64,000 nucleotides of DNA from Piscinibacter sp. XHJ-5 (GCF_029855045.1 NZ_CP123228.1:3844001-3908000); one strand, 5' to 3'; positions 40,606-49,686 are shown, numbered from the stretch's first letter. Notes: generated from the letters alone by a model not told the origin. Program-made: numbers and translations.

Positions 40606-40668
40606 TTCCATGTACAGGGCCGCCGCCCTGCACAGTACACCGTGCCCGTGGTGCGGCTGTACATGGAA
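40606..40668. promoter_or_regulatory. 12-bp perfect inverted repeat between the MocR gene and gabT
   Basis: TTCCATGTACAG (40606-40617) and CTGTACATGGAA (40657-40668) are exact complements separated by 39 nt. The half-site centres are 51 nt apart, close to five helical turns. A related GTACA-like core (CAGTACAC) lies between them. The right arm is 50 nt before the gabT start and the left arm 35 nt before the regulator start. This fits a MocR dimer binding two sites across both promoters. Confidence 0.65.
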
Positions 40669-40718
40669 TCCCCGGCTCGTGCGGCCTACAGTCATCGAGT
40701 GCCACCGGAGAACAGTCC

Positions 40719-42011
40719 ATGAAACGCGAACCTCACTCCACCAATGCCGCGCTGATGGCCCGCCGCCGCATGGCGATCCCGCGCGGCGTCGGCCAGGCGC
40801 ACGAGATCTTCATCTCGCACGGCCGCAATGCCGAGCTGTGGGACGTGGAGGGCAGTCGCTACATCGACTTCGCCGGCGGCATCGCCGTGCTGAACACCGG
40901 GCACTGCCACCCCGAGGTCATCGCCGCGGTGAAGGCGCAGCTCGACCGCTATACCCACACCTGCTTCCAGGTGCTCGCCTACGAGCCCTACGTCGAGCTG
41001 GCCGAGCGGCTCAACTCCCTCGCGCCGGGCGCCTTCGCGAAGAAGACGCTGTTCCTGTCGACCGGCGCCGAGGCGGTGGAGAACGCGGTGAAGATCGCCC
41101 GCGCCTTCAGCGGCCGGCCCGGCATCGTGGCGTTCACCGGCGGCTATCACGGCCGCACGCTGATGACGCTGGGCCTCACCGGCAAGGTCGCCCCGTACAA
41201 GACCGGCTTCGGTCCCTTCCCCGGCGAGGTGTTCCACGCGCTGTTCCCCAACGAGCTGCACGGCGTCAGCGTGGCGGACGCCCTGCACTCGGTGGAGACC
41301 ATCCTGAAGAACGACATCGAGGCCACGCGCGTCGCGGCATTCATCCTCGAGCCGGTTCAGGGAGAAGGCGGCTTCTACATCGCGCCGCCGGCCTTCGTCG
41401 AAGGGCTCAAGCGCATTGCCGACCGCCACGGCATCCTGCTGATCGCCGACGAGGTGCAGACCGGCGCCGGCCGCTGCGGCACCTGGTTCGCCAGCGAGCA
41501 GTGGCCGGTGGCGCCCGACCTCATCGCCACCGCGAAGTCGCTCGCCGGCGGCTTCCCGATTTCCGGTGTGGTGGGCCGCGCCGACGTGATGGACGCGCCC
41601 GCGCCGGGTGGGCTGGGCGGCACCTATGCCGGCAGCCCCATCGGCTGCGCCGCCGCGCTGGCGGTGCTGAAGGTCTTCGAGGACGAAGGTCTGCTCGAAC
41701 GCAGCAAGGCGGTCGGCGAGCGCCTGATGGCCGGGCTGCGACGCATCGCGGGGCAGCAGCCCGCCATCGGCGACGTGCGAGGCCTGGGCGCGATGGTCGC
41801 GATCGAGCTGTTCGAAGGCGGCAACCTGGCGCGGCCCGACGCGGCGCTCACCTCGCGCATCACCGCCGAAGCGGCGCGCCGCGGCCTCATCCTGCTGTCG
41901 TGCGGCACGCACGGCAACGTGATTCGCATGCTGGTGCCGCTGACCGCGTCGGACGCGCTGCTCGACGAGGGCCTGCAGATCCTGGCCGACAGCTTCTCGG
42001 CCGTGCAGTGA
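40719..42011 (+). CDS. gabT: 4-aminobutyrate (class-III) aminotransferase
   Basis: This protein of 430 residues, with GGAGAAC upstream, is a class-III aminotransferase. It carries F-L-S-T-G-A-E-A-V-E-N-A-V-K-I-A-R, G-G-Y-H-G-R-T, the pyridine-contact I-A-D-E-V-Q-T-G-A-G-R and PLP Lys in A-T-A-K-S-L-A-G-G-F-P. It converts GABA and 2-oxoglutarate to succinate semialdehyde and glutamate. gabD in the same operon supports GABA over other omega-amino acids. The stop overlaps the next start (TGATG). Confidence 0.92.
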   Translation: MKREPHSTNAALMARRRMAIPRGVGQAHEIFISHGRNAELWDVEGSRYIDFAGGIAVLNTGHCHPEVIAAVKAQLDRYTHTCFQVLAYEPYVELAERLNSLAPGAFAKKTLFLSTGAEAVENAVKIARAFSGRPGIVAFTGGYHGRTLMTLGLTGKVAPYKTGFGPFPGEVFHALFPNELHGVSVADALHSVETILKNDIEATRVAAFILEPVQGEGGFYIAPPAFVEGLKRIADRHGILLIADEVQTGAGRCGTWFASEQWPVAPDLIATAKSLAGGFPISGVVGRADVMDAPAPGGLGGTYAGSPIGCAAALAVLKVFEDEGLLERSKAVGERLMAGLRRIAGQQPAIGDVRGLGAMVAIELFEGGNLARPDAALTSRITAEAARRGLILLSCGTHGNVIRMLVPLTASDALLDEGLQILADSFSAVQ

Positions 42012-43147
42012 TGCGCAGCGTGCCGACCGCCCCCCAAGCCGCGCCGCACGGCGCCCCGGCGGCCACGAACGCCGAGCCCCTGGTGCGCTTTCGTGGTGTG
42101 CAGAAGACCTACGACGGGGTGCAGCTGGTGGTTCGGGCGCTCGACCTCGACATCCGCCGCGGCGAATTCCTGACGCTGCTGGGCCCCTCGGGCTCCGGCA
42201 AGACGACCACGCTGATGATGCTGGCGGGCTTCGAATCGCCGACCTCCGGCGAGATCGTGCTGGAAGGCCAGCCGATCACGCGCACGCCGCCGCACAGGCG
42301 CCACTTCGGCATGGTGTTCCAGAACTACGCGCTGTTCCCGCACCTGACGGTCGGCCAGAACGTCGCCTATCCGCTGACGGTTCGCAAGGTGCCGAAGGAC
42401 GAGCAGGCGCGCCGCGTGGAGCGCGCGCTCGCGATGGTGCGGCTGACCGGCATGGCCGGGCGGCATCCGGCGCAGCTGTCGGGCGGCCAGCAGCAGCGCG
42501 TCGCGCTCGCCCGCGCCCTGGTGTTCGAGCCGCAGCTCGTGCTGATGGACGAGCCGCTGGGCGCGCTCGACAAGCAGTTGCGCGAGCACATGCAGATCGA
42601 GCTCAAGGAGCTGCACCGCCAGCTCGGCGTCACCTTCGTCTATGTCACCCACGACCAGGGGGAGGCGCTGACGATGAGCGACCGCGTCGCGGTGTTCAAC
42701 GACGGCGCGATCCAGCAGATCGACGCCGTCGACCGGCTGTACGAAACGCCGGCCAACCGCTTCGTGGCCGGCTTCGTCGGCGACAGCACGACGCTGAAGG
42801 GCACGGTGCGCGCAGCCGACGAGGAACGCTGCGGCATCGTGCTGACCGACGGGCGCGTGATCGCCGGCGTCAACGTCAATGGCGCTGCGGTCGGCGCGGT
42901 CGTGGAGGCATGCATCCGGCCCGAGCGCATCGTGCTGCACACGCAGGCAGGCAGCCGAGGCAACATGCTGCAGGCCACCGTCACCAGCGTCATCTACTTC
43001 GGCGATCACCAGCGCCTGCTCTGCGCGGTGGGCGAAGGGCAGGCGCCGGCGACCGTCAAGCTGCCGCTGGCCGTGCCGGTCGCGCCGCAGTCCGGCGACA
43101 GCGTGTGGCTGGAGTTTCCGCAAGAGCACACCAGGGTGTACGCATGA
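42011..43147 (+). CDS. Polyamine/opine-type ABC transporter ATP-binding protein (PotA-like)
   Basis: This protein of 378 residues has Walker A G-P-S-G-S-G-K-T-T, Q-loop F-Q-N-Y-A-L-F-P-H, signature [10 protein letters not shown], Walker B V-L-M-D-E-P and H-loop V-T-H-D-Q. A C-terminal TOBE domain (about 280-375) is typical of PotA/FbpC-type importers. Translation is coupled to gabT by a 1-nt overlap (TGATG). The substrate is inferred from the operon as a guanidino or polyamine compound. Confidence 0.93.
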   Translation: MRSVPTAPQAAPHGAPAATNAEPLVRFRGVQKTYDGVQLVVRALDLDIRRGEFLTLLGPSGSGKTTTLMMLAGFESPTSGEIVLEGQPITRTPPHRRHFGMVFQNYALFPHLTVGQNVAYPLTVRKVPKDEQARRVERALAMVRLTGMAGRHPAQLSGGQQQRVALARALVFEPQLVLMDEPLGALDKQLREHMQIELKELHRQLGVTFVYVTHDQGEALTMSDRVAVFNDGAIQQIDAVDRLYETPANRFVAGFVGDSTTLKGTVRAADEERCGIVLTDGRVIAGVNVNGAAVGAVVEACIRPERIVLHTQAGSRGNMLQATVTSVIYFGDHQRLLCAVGEGQAPATVKLPLAVPVAPQSGDSVWLEFPQEHTRVYA

Positions 43148-43181
43148 ATTTCCCCAACCGTTCGACAAGAGGAGTCAGACC

Positions 43182-44207
43182 ATGAACAAGCGCATCCTCA
43201 CCGCGGCCCTGGCGGCCGCCTTCGTGCTGCCCGCGTTCGCGCAGCAGATCACCGTGGTCAACTTCGGCGGCGCCAACGCCAACGCGCAGAAGAAGGCCTT
43301 CTACGAGCCGTTCGAGAAGACCGGCACCAAGGTCGTGCCGGTCGAATACAACGGCGAGCAGGCCAAGATCAAGGCGATGGTCGAGACCAAGAAGGTGACC
43401 TGGGACGTCGTCGAGGTGGAATCGCCCGACGTCGCGCGCGGCTGCGACGAAGGCCTGTTCGAGAAACTCGATTACGCGAAGATCGGCTCCAAGGGCGATT
43501 TCCTTCCGGCCGCCGTCAGCGACTGCGGCGTCGGCGTCTTCGTGTGGTCCACCGTCATGGCCTACAACGCCGACAAGCTCAAGACCGCGCCGGTCACCTG
43601 GGCCGACTTCTGGGACGTGCAGAAGTTTCCCGGCAAGCGCGGCATGCGCAAGGGCGCGCGCTACAACCTCGAGTTCGCGCTGATGGCCGACGGCGTCAAG
43701 CCGGCCGACGTCTACAAGGTGCTGGCCACCAAGGAAGGCGCCGAGCGCGCGTTCAAGAAGCTCACCGCGCTCAAGCCGCACATCCAGTGGTGGGAGGCCG
43801 GCGCGCAACCGCCGCAGTTCCTCGTCGCCGGCGACGTCGCGCTGAGCACCGCCTACAACGGCCGCATCGACGCGGCCAACCGGGAAGGCAAGAACCTCAA
43901 GATCACCTGGACCGGCGGCATCTACGACCTCGACTACTGGGTCATCCCGAAGGGCACGCCCAACAAGGAGGCGGCGCTGAAGTTCATCGCCTTCGCCAGC
44001 ACGCCCGACGCGCAGGCCGAGTACGCGCGCAACATCGCTTACGGCCCGACCAACACCAAGGCGCTGTCCAAGCTCGACCCCAAGGTGCTGGCCAACCTGC
44101 CGACGGCGCCGGCCAACGCGAAGGATGCGCTGCAGTTCAACCTCGGCTTCTGGGCCGATCAGGGCGAGGCGCTGGAGAAGCGCTTCGCGGCGTGGGCGAC
44201 GCAGTGA
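43182..44207 (+). CDS. Polyamine/spermidine-type ABC substrate-binding protein (PotD-like)
   Basis: This protein of 341 residues has a strong signal peptide (cleavage at A-F-A, residue 20) and AGAGGAGTC upstream. It is an extracellular solute-binding protein of the PotD/PotF class: I-T-V-V-N-F-G-G-A-N-A, V-V-P-V-E-Y-N-G-E-Q-A-K, W-W-E-A-G-A-Q-P-P-Q and D-Y-W-V-I-P-K-G-T. It captures the cationic substrate in the periplasm. It overlaps the first permease by 4 nt (GTGA). Confidence 0.92.
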   Translation: MNKRILTAALAAAFVLPAFAQQITVVNFGGANANAQKKAFYEPFEKTGTKVVPVEYNGEQAKIKAMVETKKVTWDVVEVESPDVARGCDEGLFEKLDYAKIGSKGDFLPAAVSDCGVGVFVWSTVMAYNADKLKTAPVTWADFWDVQKFPGKRGMRKGARYNLEFALMADGVKPADVYKVLATKEGAERAFKKLTALKPHIQWWEAGAQPPQFLVAGDVALSTAYNGRIDAANREGKNLKITWTGGIYDLDYWVIPKGTPNKEAALKFIAFASTPDAQAEYARNIAYGPTNTKALSKLDPKVLANLPTAPANAKDALQFNLGFWADQGEALEKRFAAWATQ

Positions 44208-45448
44208 GCGTCTCGGCCGCCGCGCTGCCGGGCGGGTCGCTGCAGCGCTCGCTGGCGCGGGCAGAGCGGCGGCGGCGCCTGCGCGCGTTCTCGCTGACGC
44301 TGCCGCTGCTGGTGTTCCTGCTGCTGACCTTCCTGGTGCCCATCGCGGCGCTGCTGAAACGCGCGATCGAGAACCCGGAGGTGGCGAACGCACTGCCGCG
44401 CACCGGCGCGGCGCTGTCCGACTGGAAACGCGACGGCCCGCCGTCGGCGGCCGCCTTCGCGGCGCTGACGCAGGACCTCGCCGCGATGCCCGACAGCGCC
44501 GACGCCGGCGCGCTCGCGCGCCGGCTCAACAGCGAGGTGCCCGGCGCCCGCTCGCTGGTGATGAACACCTATCGCGCGCTGCCGCTCGCGGGCGCGAGCT
44601 CGGCGGCCGACGTGAAGGCCAAGCTGCTGGAGCTCGACCCGCGCTGGAGCGAGCTCGCCTACTGGCAGGCGATCGCGAAGAACGCCTCGCGCTGGACGCC
44701 CGACTACCTGCTGGCCTCGGTCGACCTGAGGCGCGACGCGCAAGGCAATGTGCAGCGCATGGAGCCCGACCAGCGGGTCTTCGGCGGCATCCTGCTGCGC
44801 ACCTTCCACATCAGCGCGGTCGTCACGCTGTGGTGCCTGCTGCTCGGCTATCCCCTCGCCTATTGGCTCAGCACGCTGCCGACGCGCCAGGCCAACGTGC
44901 TGATGATCCTCGTGCTCGTGCCCTTCTGGACCTCCATCCTGGTGCGCGTGGCGGCGTGGATCGTGCTGCTCCAGTCCGAAGGGCTGGTCAACCACGCGCT
45001 GATCGCGCTGCATGCGATCGACAAGCCGCTGCAGTTGCTGTTCAACCGCACGGGCGTCGTCGTCTCGATGACGCACATCCTGCTGCCCTTCATGATCCTG
45101 CCGCTGTACAGCGTGATGAAGAGCGTGCCGCCGACCTACCTGCGGGCCGCCGTGTCGCTGGGCAGCGCGCCGCTGGCCGCATTCTTCCGCGTCTACGTGC
45201 CGCAGACCTACCCCGGCGTCGGCGCGGGTGCGCTGCTGGTGTTCATCCTCAGCATCGGCTACTACGTGACGCCGGCGCTGCTGGGCGGTCCGGAGGACCA
45301 GATGCTGAGCTACTACATCGCCCAGTACACCAACGTGAACATCAACTGGGGCATGGCCTGCGCGCTGGGCGCGCTGCTGCTGGCCGCGACGCTGGTGCTG
45401 TATGCGCTGTACCGGCGGGTGGTGAAGTCGGAACTGAGCCTGGGATGA
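44204..45448 (+). CDS. ABC transporter permease (PotB-like) with a large periplasmic insert
   Basis: This protein of 414 residues starts at a GTG overlapping the upstream stop. The first membrane helix (about 32-52) is followed by a periplasmic segment of roughly 150 residues before the remaining five helices. Ordinary PotB is about 285 residues. The permease loop A-A-V-S-L-G-S-A-P-L-A-A-F-F-R-V-Y-V-P is intact. The insert (W-S-E-L-A-Y-W-Q-A-I-A-K-N-A-S-R-W-T-P) occurs in other putrescine/opine-type permeases and may contact the binding protein. Confidence 0.9.
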   Translation: MSVSAAALPGGSLQRSLARAERRRRLRAFSLTLPLLVFLLLTFLVPIAALLKRAIENPEVANALPRTGAALSDWKRDGPPSAAAFAALTQDLAAMPDSADAGALARRLNSEVPGARSLVMNTYRALPLAGASSAADVKAKLLELDPRWSELAYWQAIAKNASRWTPDYLLASVDLRRDAQGNVQRMEPDQRVFGGILLRTFHISAVVTLWCLLLGYPLAYWLSTLPTRQANVLMILVLVPFWTSILVRVAAWIVLLQSEGLVNHALIALHAIDKPLQLLFNRTGVVVSMTHILLPFMILPLYSVMKSVPPTYLRAAVSLGSAPLAAFFRVYVPQTYPGVGAGALLVFILSIGYYVTPALLGGPEDQMLSYYIAQYTNVNINWGMACALGALLLAATLVLYALYRRVVKSELSLG

Positions 45449-46275
45449 ACATGCTGCTCAAGCTCCTGCCGCAATTCCCGGCGTACGCGACGCCGCTCGA
45501 CAAGCTCGGGTGGTGGTCGTTGCGCGTGGCCTGCGTGGCGGTGCTGCTCTACCTGCTGCTGCCCATCCTGGTGATCATGCCGCTGTCCTTCAGCGACAGC
45601 TCCTTTCTCGTCTACCCGATCCCGGCCTGGTCGCTGAAGTGGTACCGCAACCTGTTCGAATCGGCCGAGTGGGCACGCGCCGCGAAGAACAGCTTCATCG
45701 TCGCGCCGGCCGCCACGCTGATCGCCACCGTCCTCGGCACGATGGCCGCGGTGGGCCTGTCACGCACGCAGTTCGCGTTCAAGGGGCTGCTGATGAGCGC
45801 GCTGATCCTGCCGATGGTCGTGCCCATCGTGGTCGTCGGCGTCAGCACCTACCTGTTCTTCGCGCCGCTCGGCCTGGCCGACAGCTACACCGGCCTGATC
45901 GTGGTCCACGCGGCGCTCGGCGCGCCCTTCGTCGTGACCACGGTGCTCGCGACCCTGCAGGGCTTCAACCACAACCTCGTGCGCGCCAGCCTGAGCCTCG
46001 GCGCTTCGCCGCTGGCCACCTTCTTTCGCATCACCCTGCCGGTGATCGCGCCGGGCGTGATCTCCGGCGCGCTCTTCGCCTTCGCGACATCGTTCGACGA
46101 GGTCGTCGTCACGCTGTTCCTCGCCGGGCCCGAGCAGGTGACGCTGCCACGGCAGATGTTCACCGGCATCCGCGAGAACATCACGCCGACGATCGCCGCG
46201 GTCGCCACGCTGCTGATCGTGTTCACGACCAGCCTGCTGCTGGTGCTCGAATGGCTGCGCGGGCGGAGGGCATGA
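45445..46275 (+). CDS. ABC transporter permease (PotC-like)
   Basis: This protein of 276 residues is a six-helix permease with loop A-S-L-S-L-G-A-S-P-L-A-T-F-F-R-I-T-L-P and the typical S-F-D-E-V-V-V-T-L-F-L-A-G-P of PotC-type proteins. It pairs with the preceding permease, which it overlaps by 4 nt (ATGA). It is followed after only 1 nt by the ureohydrolase gene, linking uptake and first catabolic step in one transcript. Confidence 0.92.
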   Translation: MNMLLKLLPQFPAYATPLDKLGWWSLRVACVAVLLYLLLPILVIMPLSFSDSSFLVYPIPAWSLKWYRNLFESAEWARAAKNSFIVAPAATLIATVLGTMAAVGLSRTQFAFKGLLMSALILPMVVPIVVVGVSTYLFFAPLGLADSYTGLIVVHAALGAPFVVTTVLATLQGFNHNLVRASLSLGASPLATFFRITLPVIAPGVISGALFAFATSFDEVVVTLFLAGPEQVTLPRQMFTGIRENITPTIAAVATLLIVFTTSLLLVLEWLRGRRA

Positions 46276-46276
46276 G

Positions 46277-47227
46277 ATGACCGAACGCAACCAGCCCTTG
46301 AGCGGCAACGCGATGCCGCGCTTCGCCGGATTGGCGACCATGATGCGGTTGCCGGCGGCCGCCTCTGCGCAAGGCCTGGACGCCGCCTTCATCGGCGTGC
46401 CGCTGGACATCGGCACTTCCAATCGCGCCGGCGCGCGCTTCGGTCCGCGTCAGATCCGGGCCGAGTCGGCGCTGCTGCGTCCCTACAACATGGCCACGGG
46501 CGCGGCGCCCTTCGACACGCTGCAGGTCGCGGATCTCGGCGACGTGCCCGTGAACACCTATTCGATCGCCAAGTCGCTGGCGATCATCGAGCGCTTCTAC
46601 GACGAAGTGCTGGCCGCCGGCTGCACGCCGCTCTCGCTCGGGGGCGACCACACCATCGCGCTGCCCATCCTGCGCGCCGTCGCGAGGCGGCATGGACCGG
46701 TCGCCCTGGTCCATGTGGACGCGCACGCCGACATCAACGACGAGATGTTCGGCGAGCCGGTCGCCCACGGCACGCCGTTCCGGCGCGCCGTCGACGAAGG
46801 CCTGCTGGCCTGTGACCGCGTCTGGCAGATCGGCCTGCGGGGCACCGGCTATGCGGCCGACGATTTCGACTGGCCGCGCTCGCAAGGATTCACCGTGGTG
46901 CAGGCGCACGAGGTCTGGTATCGCTCGCTGGCGCCGCTGATGGCCGAGGTGCGCGAGCGCATCGGCACGACGCACCCGGTGTACCTGAGCTTCGACATCG
47001 ACGGCATCGACCCGTCCTTCGCCGGGGGCACCGGCACGCCGGAAATCGGCGGTCTCACGGTGCCGCAGGCGCTGGAGATCGTGCGCGGGTGCCGCGGGCT
47101 CAACGTGGTCGGCGCCGACCTGGTCGAGGTAGCGCCGCCCTACGACCCCTCGGGAAACACGGCGCTGCTGGGCGCCAATCTGCTGTACGAGATGCTGTGC
47201 GTGCTGCCGGGCGTTCGCTGTCGGTGA
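46277..47227 (+). CDS. Agmatinase/guanidinobutyrase-family ureohydrolase
   Basis: This protein of 316 residues has all binuclear manganese motifs: L-G-G-D-H-T, H-V-D-A-H-A-D-I and S-F-D-I-D-G-I-D-P-S-F-A-G-G-T-G-T-P-E. The family hydrolyses guanidino compounds to an amine plus urea. In an operon with gabT and gabD the most economical substrate is 4-guanidinobutyrate, giving GABA (GbuA activity). Agmatine giving putrescine is the alternative. Sequence alone does not separate the two. Confidence 0.9.
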   Translation: MTERNQPLSGNAMPRFAGLATMMRLPAAASAQGLDAAFIGVPLDIGTSNRAGARFGPRQIRAESALLRPYNMATGAAPFDTLQVADLGDVPVNTYSIAKSLAIIERFYDEVLAAGCTPLSLGGDHTIALPILRAVARRHGPVALVHVDAHADINDEMFGEPVAHGTPFRRAVDEGLLACDRVWQIGLRGTGYAADDFDWPRSQGFTVVQAHEVWYRSLAPLMAEVRERIGTTHPVYLSFDIDGIDPSFAGGTGTPEIGGLTVPQALEIVRGCRGLNVVGADLVEVAPPYDPSGNTALLGANLLYEMLCVLPGVRCR

Positions 47228-47255
47228 GCCGCGTGCCTCAACCCTCGAGAACACC

Positions 47256-48731
47256 ATGGACATGAAGACATCACCTCTGGCCGCGCTGAAGGAGCCGTCC
47301 CTTCTGAAGACCGATGCGCTCGTCGACGGCGAATGGATCCGAGGCGCCGCGCGCTTCGACGTGAACGATCCGGCCACCGGCCAGAAGCTCGTCGATGTCG
47401 CGAACCTCGGTCGCGCCGACGCCCTCGGCGCCGTCACGGCGGCGAACAAGGCATGGCCCGCATGGCGCGCGCAGACCGCCAAGCAGCGCGCCGCCGTCAT
47501 GATGAAGTGGTTCCACCTGCTGCACGCGCACGCCGACGACCTGGCCCGCATCATGACGGCCGAGCAGGGCAAGCCGCTCGCCGAAGCGAAGGGCGAAGTG
47601 ACCTACGGCGCGAGCTTCATCGAGTGGTTCGCGGAGGAGGCCAAGCGCATCTACGGCGAAACCATTCCCGCAGCGGATACGAGCAAGCGCTATCTCGTCA
47701 TCAAGCAGCCGATCGGCGTGTGCGCCGCCATCACGCCGTGGAACTTCCCGATCGCGATGATCACGCGCAAGGTGGCGCCGGCCCTGGCCGCCGGCTGCCC
47801 GGTGATCATCAAGCCGGCCGAGCAGACACCGCTGTCGGCGCTGGCGGTGGCAGAGCTGGCGCAGCGCGCCGGCATGCCGCCGGGCGTGCTCAACATCGTC
47901 ACCGCGGACGGACCCAACTCCATCGAGGTGGGCAAGCTGCTGTGCGACAGCGACATCGTGCGCCACCTGTCGTTCACCGGCTCCACCGAGGTGGGACGCA
48001 TCCTGATGCGTCAAAGCGCGCCGACCATCAAGAAGCTGTCGCTGGAGCTCGGTGGCAACGCCCCCTTCATCGTCTTCGACGACGCCGACATCGACAGCGC
48101 GGTCGAGGGCGCGATGGTGAGCAAGTACCGCAACGCGGGCCAGACCTGCGTGTGCGCCAACCGCCTCTACGTGCAGGACGGCGTCTACGACGCCTTCGTG
48201 CGGAAGCTGGCGGAAAGGACCCGCTCCATCAAGGTCGGCAACGGCTTCGAGAGCGGCGTGACGCAGGGGCCGCTGATCGACGACCAGGCGCTCGCCAAGG
48301 TCGAGCAGCACGTGGCCGATGCCACCGCCAAGGGGGCGAAGGTGCTCACCGGCGGCAAGCGCATCGGCACGCGCTTCTTCGAGCCGACGGTGCTGGCCGA
48401 TGCGACTTCGCAGATGCTGTGCGCGCGGGAGGAGACCTTCGGCCCGGTGGCGCCGGTGTTCCGCTTCCGCACGGAGCAGGAGGCAGTCGCGCTGGCCAAC
48501 GACACCGAGTTCGGGCTCGCGAGCTACTTCTACAGCCGCGACATCGGCCGCATCTTCCGCGTCGGCGAAGCGCTCGAGTACGGCATGGTGGGGATCAACA
48601 CTGGGCTGATCTCGACGGCCGAGGTGCCCTTCGGCGGGGTGAAGCAGTCGGGCCTCGGCCGGGAAGGCTCGCACCACGGCATCGAGGACTATGTGGAGAT
48701 CAAGTACCTCTGCCTCGGGGACATCGTCTAG
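47256..48731 (+). CDS. gabD: Succinate-semialdehyde dehydrogenase
   Basis: This protein of 491 residues is an NAD(P)-dependent aldehyde dehydrogenase with T-P-W-N-F-P-I-A-M, F-T-G-S-T-E-V-G, catalytic Glu in L-E-L-G-G-N-A-P-F and catalytic Cys in G-Q-T-C-V-C-A-N-R. This C-V-C variant, with P-F-G-G-V-K-Q-S-G-L-G-R-E at the end, is the GabD pattern. It oxidises succinate semialdehyde to succinate, completing the GABA route into the TCA cycle. The start may be 47256 or the in-frame ATG 6 nt later. Confidence 0.94.
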   Translation: MDMKTSPLAALKEPSLLKTDALVDGEWIRGAARFDVNDPATGQKLVDVANLGRADALGAVTAANKAWPAWRAQTAKQRAAVMMKWFHLLHAHADDLARIMTAEQGKPLAEAKGEVTYGASFIEWFAEEAKRIYGETIPAADTSKRYLVIKQPIGVCAAITPWNFPIAMITRKVAPALAAGCPVIIKPAEQTPLSALAVAELAQRAGMPPGVLNIVTADGPNSIEVGKLLCDSDIVRHLSFTGSTEVGRILMRQSAPTIKKLSLELGGNAPFIVFDDADIDSAVEGAMVSKYRNAGQTCVCANRLYVQDGVYDAFVRKLAERTRSIKVGNGFESGVTQGPLIDDQALAKVEQHVADATAKGAKVLTGGKRIGTRFFEPTVLADATSQMLCAREETFGPVAPVFRFRTEQEAVALANDTEFGLASYFYSRDIGRIFRVGEALEYGMVGINTGLISTAEVPFGGVKQSGLGREGSHHGIEDYVEIKYLCLGDIV

Positions 48732-49642
48732 CCAGGGTCATTCGCCGCGTCCGCCGCCGACCCGTCCGCCCTGCCCTGCGCCGGCGCGGACGCCGCCAGT
48801 CCCACCGCGCGGCGCAGCAAGCCGGCCGCATCCTTCCCGTCGTCCGGGTAGCGGGCGACGCCGCACGCCACTGCGATCGACACATGGCGGCCGGCCATCG
48901 TGAACGGCGGATGCAGTGCCGAGCACAGCTTGGCCGCGACCCGGTCGGCATCCTGCGGGTCCTGGAAGCGTGGAAGCAGCACGGCGAATGCATCGGTGCC
49001 CAGCGAAGCGACGAGGTCGCTCGCGCGCACGCCCACGCGCAGCCGCACAGCGATCTTTCGGCGCAACACGTTCGCCGCTTCGCTGCCCAGCCTGGTCTCG
49101 GTCGAGCCAAGGCCCTCGACCCGCACGGCGAGCAGCGCCATCGGCGCGGGCTCGCGCTCGCGCAGCGCGATCAGCTGGTTCATGTGCTCGATGAGCTGTC
49201 CCTGGTTGGGCAGGCCGGTCATCAGGTCGGTGGCGAACGCCTTGCGCGCCAGCCTTTCCTGCGACTTGCGCTCGATGGCCAGGCGGATGGCGCGCGGCAG
49301 CGCGTCGACGGCGTCGATCGCCAGCGGCAGCACGTCCTGCGCACCCTTGCGCACCAGCAGCGTCGCGAGTTCCGCACCCGGCTCGTCGGAGGTCAGCACG
49401 AGCAGCGCGGGCTCGGACGCCGCCTGCGTGAGCGCAGGCCAGGTGAGCAGCTTGCGTGCATCGACCGTCCGCGCGGCGATCACCACGGCATCGAAGCGAT
49501 CGGCGGCAAGCCTCTTCGCGGCCTCGTCGAGGTCGGCGCTGGGATGCAGCTCGAACGGCCCGAACGGCGAGCTCGAAGCGACAGCCGGCAACACGGCCCC
49601 CGGGCCTCTGACCCACAGCACGCGCAGCGCAGCGGAGCTCAT
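48728..49642 (-). CDS. Degenerate GGDEF-domain protein
   Basis: This protein of 304 residues has an N-terminal receiver-like region (about 1-125) without a clear phospho-acceptor, a short helix, then a GGDEF-type domain (about 135-290: D-L-M-T-G-L-P-N-Q-G-Q). The active-site position reads S-L-G-T-D-A-F instead of G-G-D/E-E-F, so diguanylate cyclase activity is unlikely. It may bind c-di-GMP or GTP, or act through protein contacts. Its tail overlaps the convergent gabD by 4 nt. Confidence 0.82.
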   Translation of the reverse strand: MSSAALRVLWVRGPGAVLPAVASSSPFGPFELHPSADLDEAAKRLAADRFDAVVIAARTVDARKLLTWPALTQAASEPALLVLTSDEPGAELATLLVRKGAQDVLPLAIDAVDALPRAIRLAIERKSQERLARKAFATDLMTGLPNQGQLIEHMNQLIALREREPAPMALLAVRVEGLGSTETRLGSEAANVLRRKIAVRLRVGVRASDLVASLGTDAFAVLLPRFQDPQDADRVAAKLCSALHPPFTMAGRHVSIAVACGVARYPDDGKDAAGLLRRAVGLAASAPAQGRADGSAADAANDPG

Positions 49643-49686
49643 GGCATTCCCCGCAACAAAAAGGCCGCGACGGCGGCCTGGGCGAA

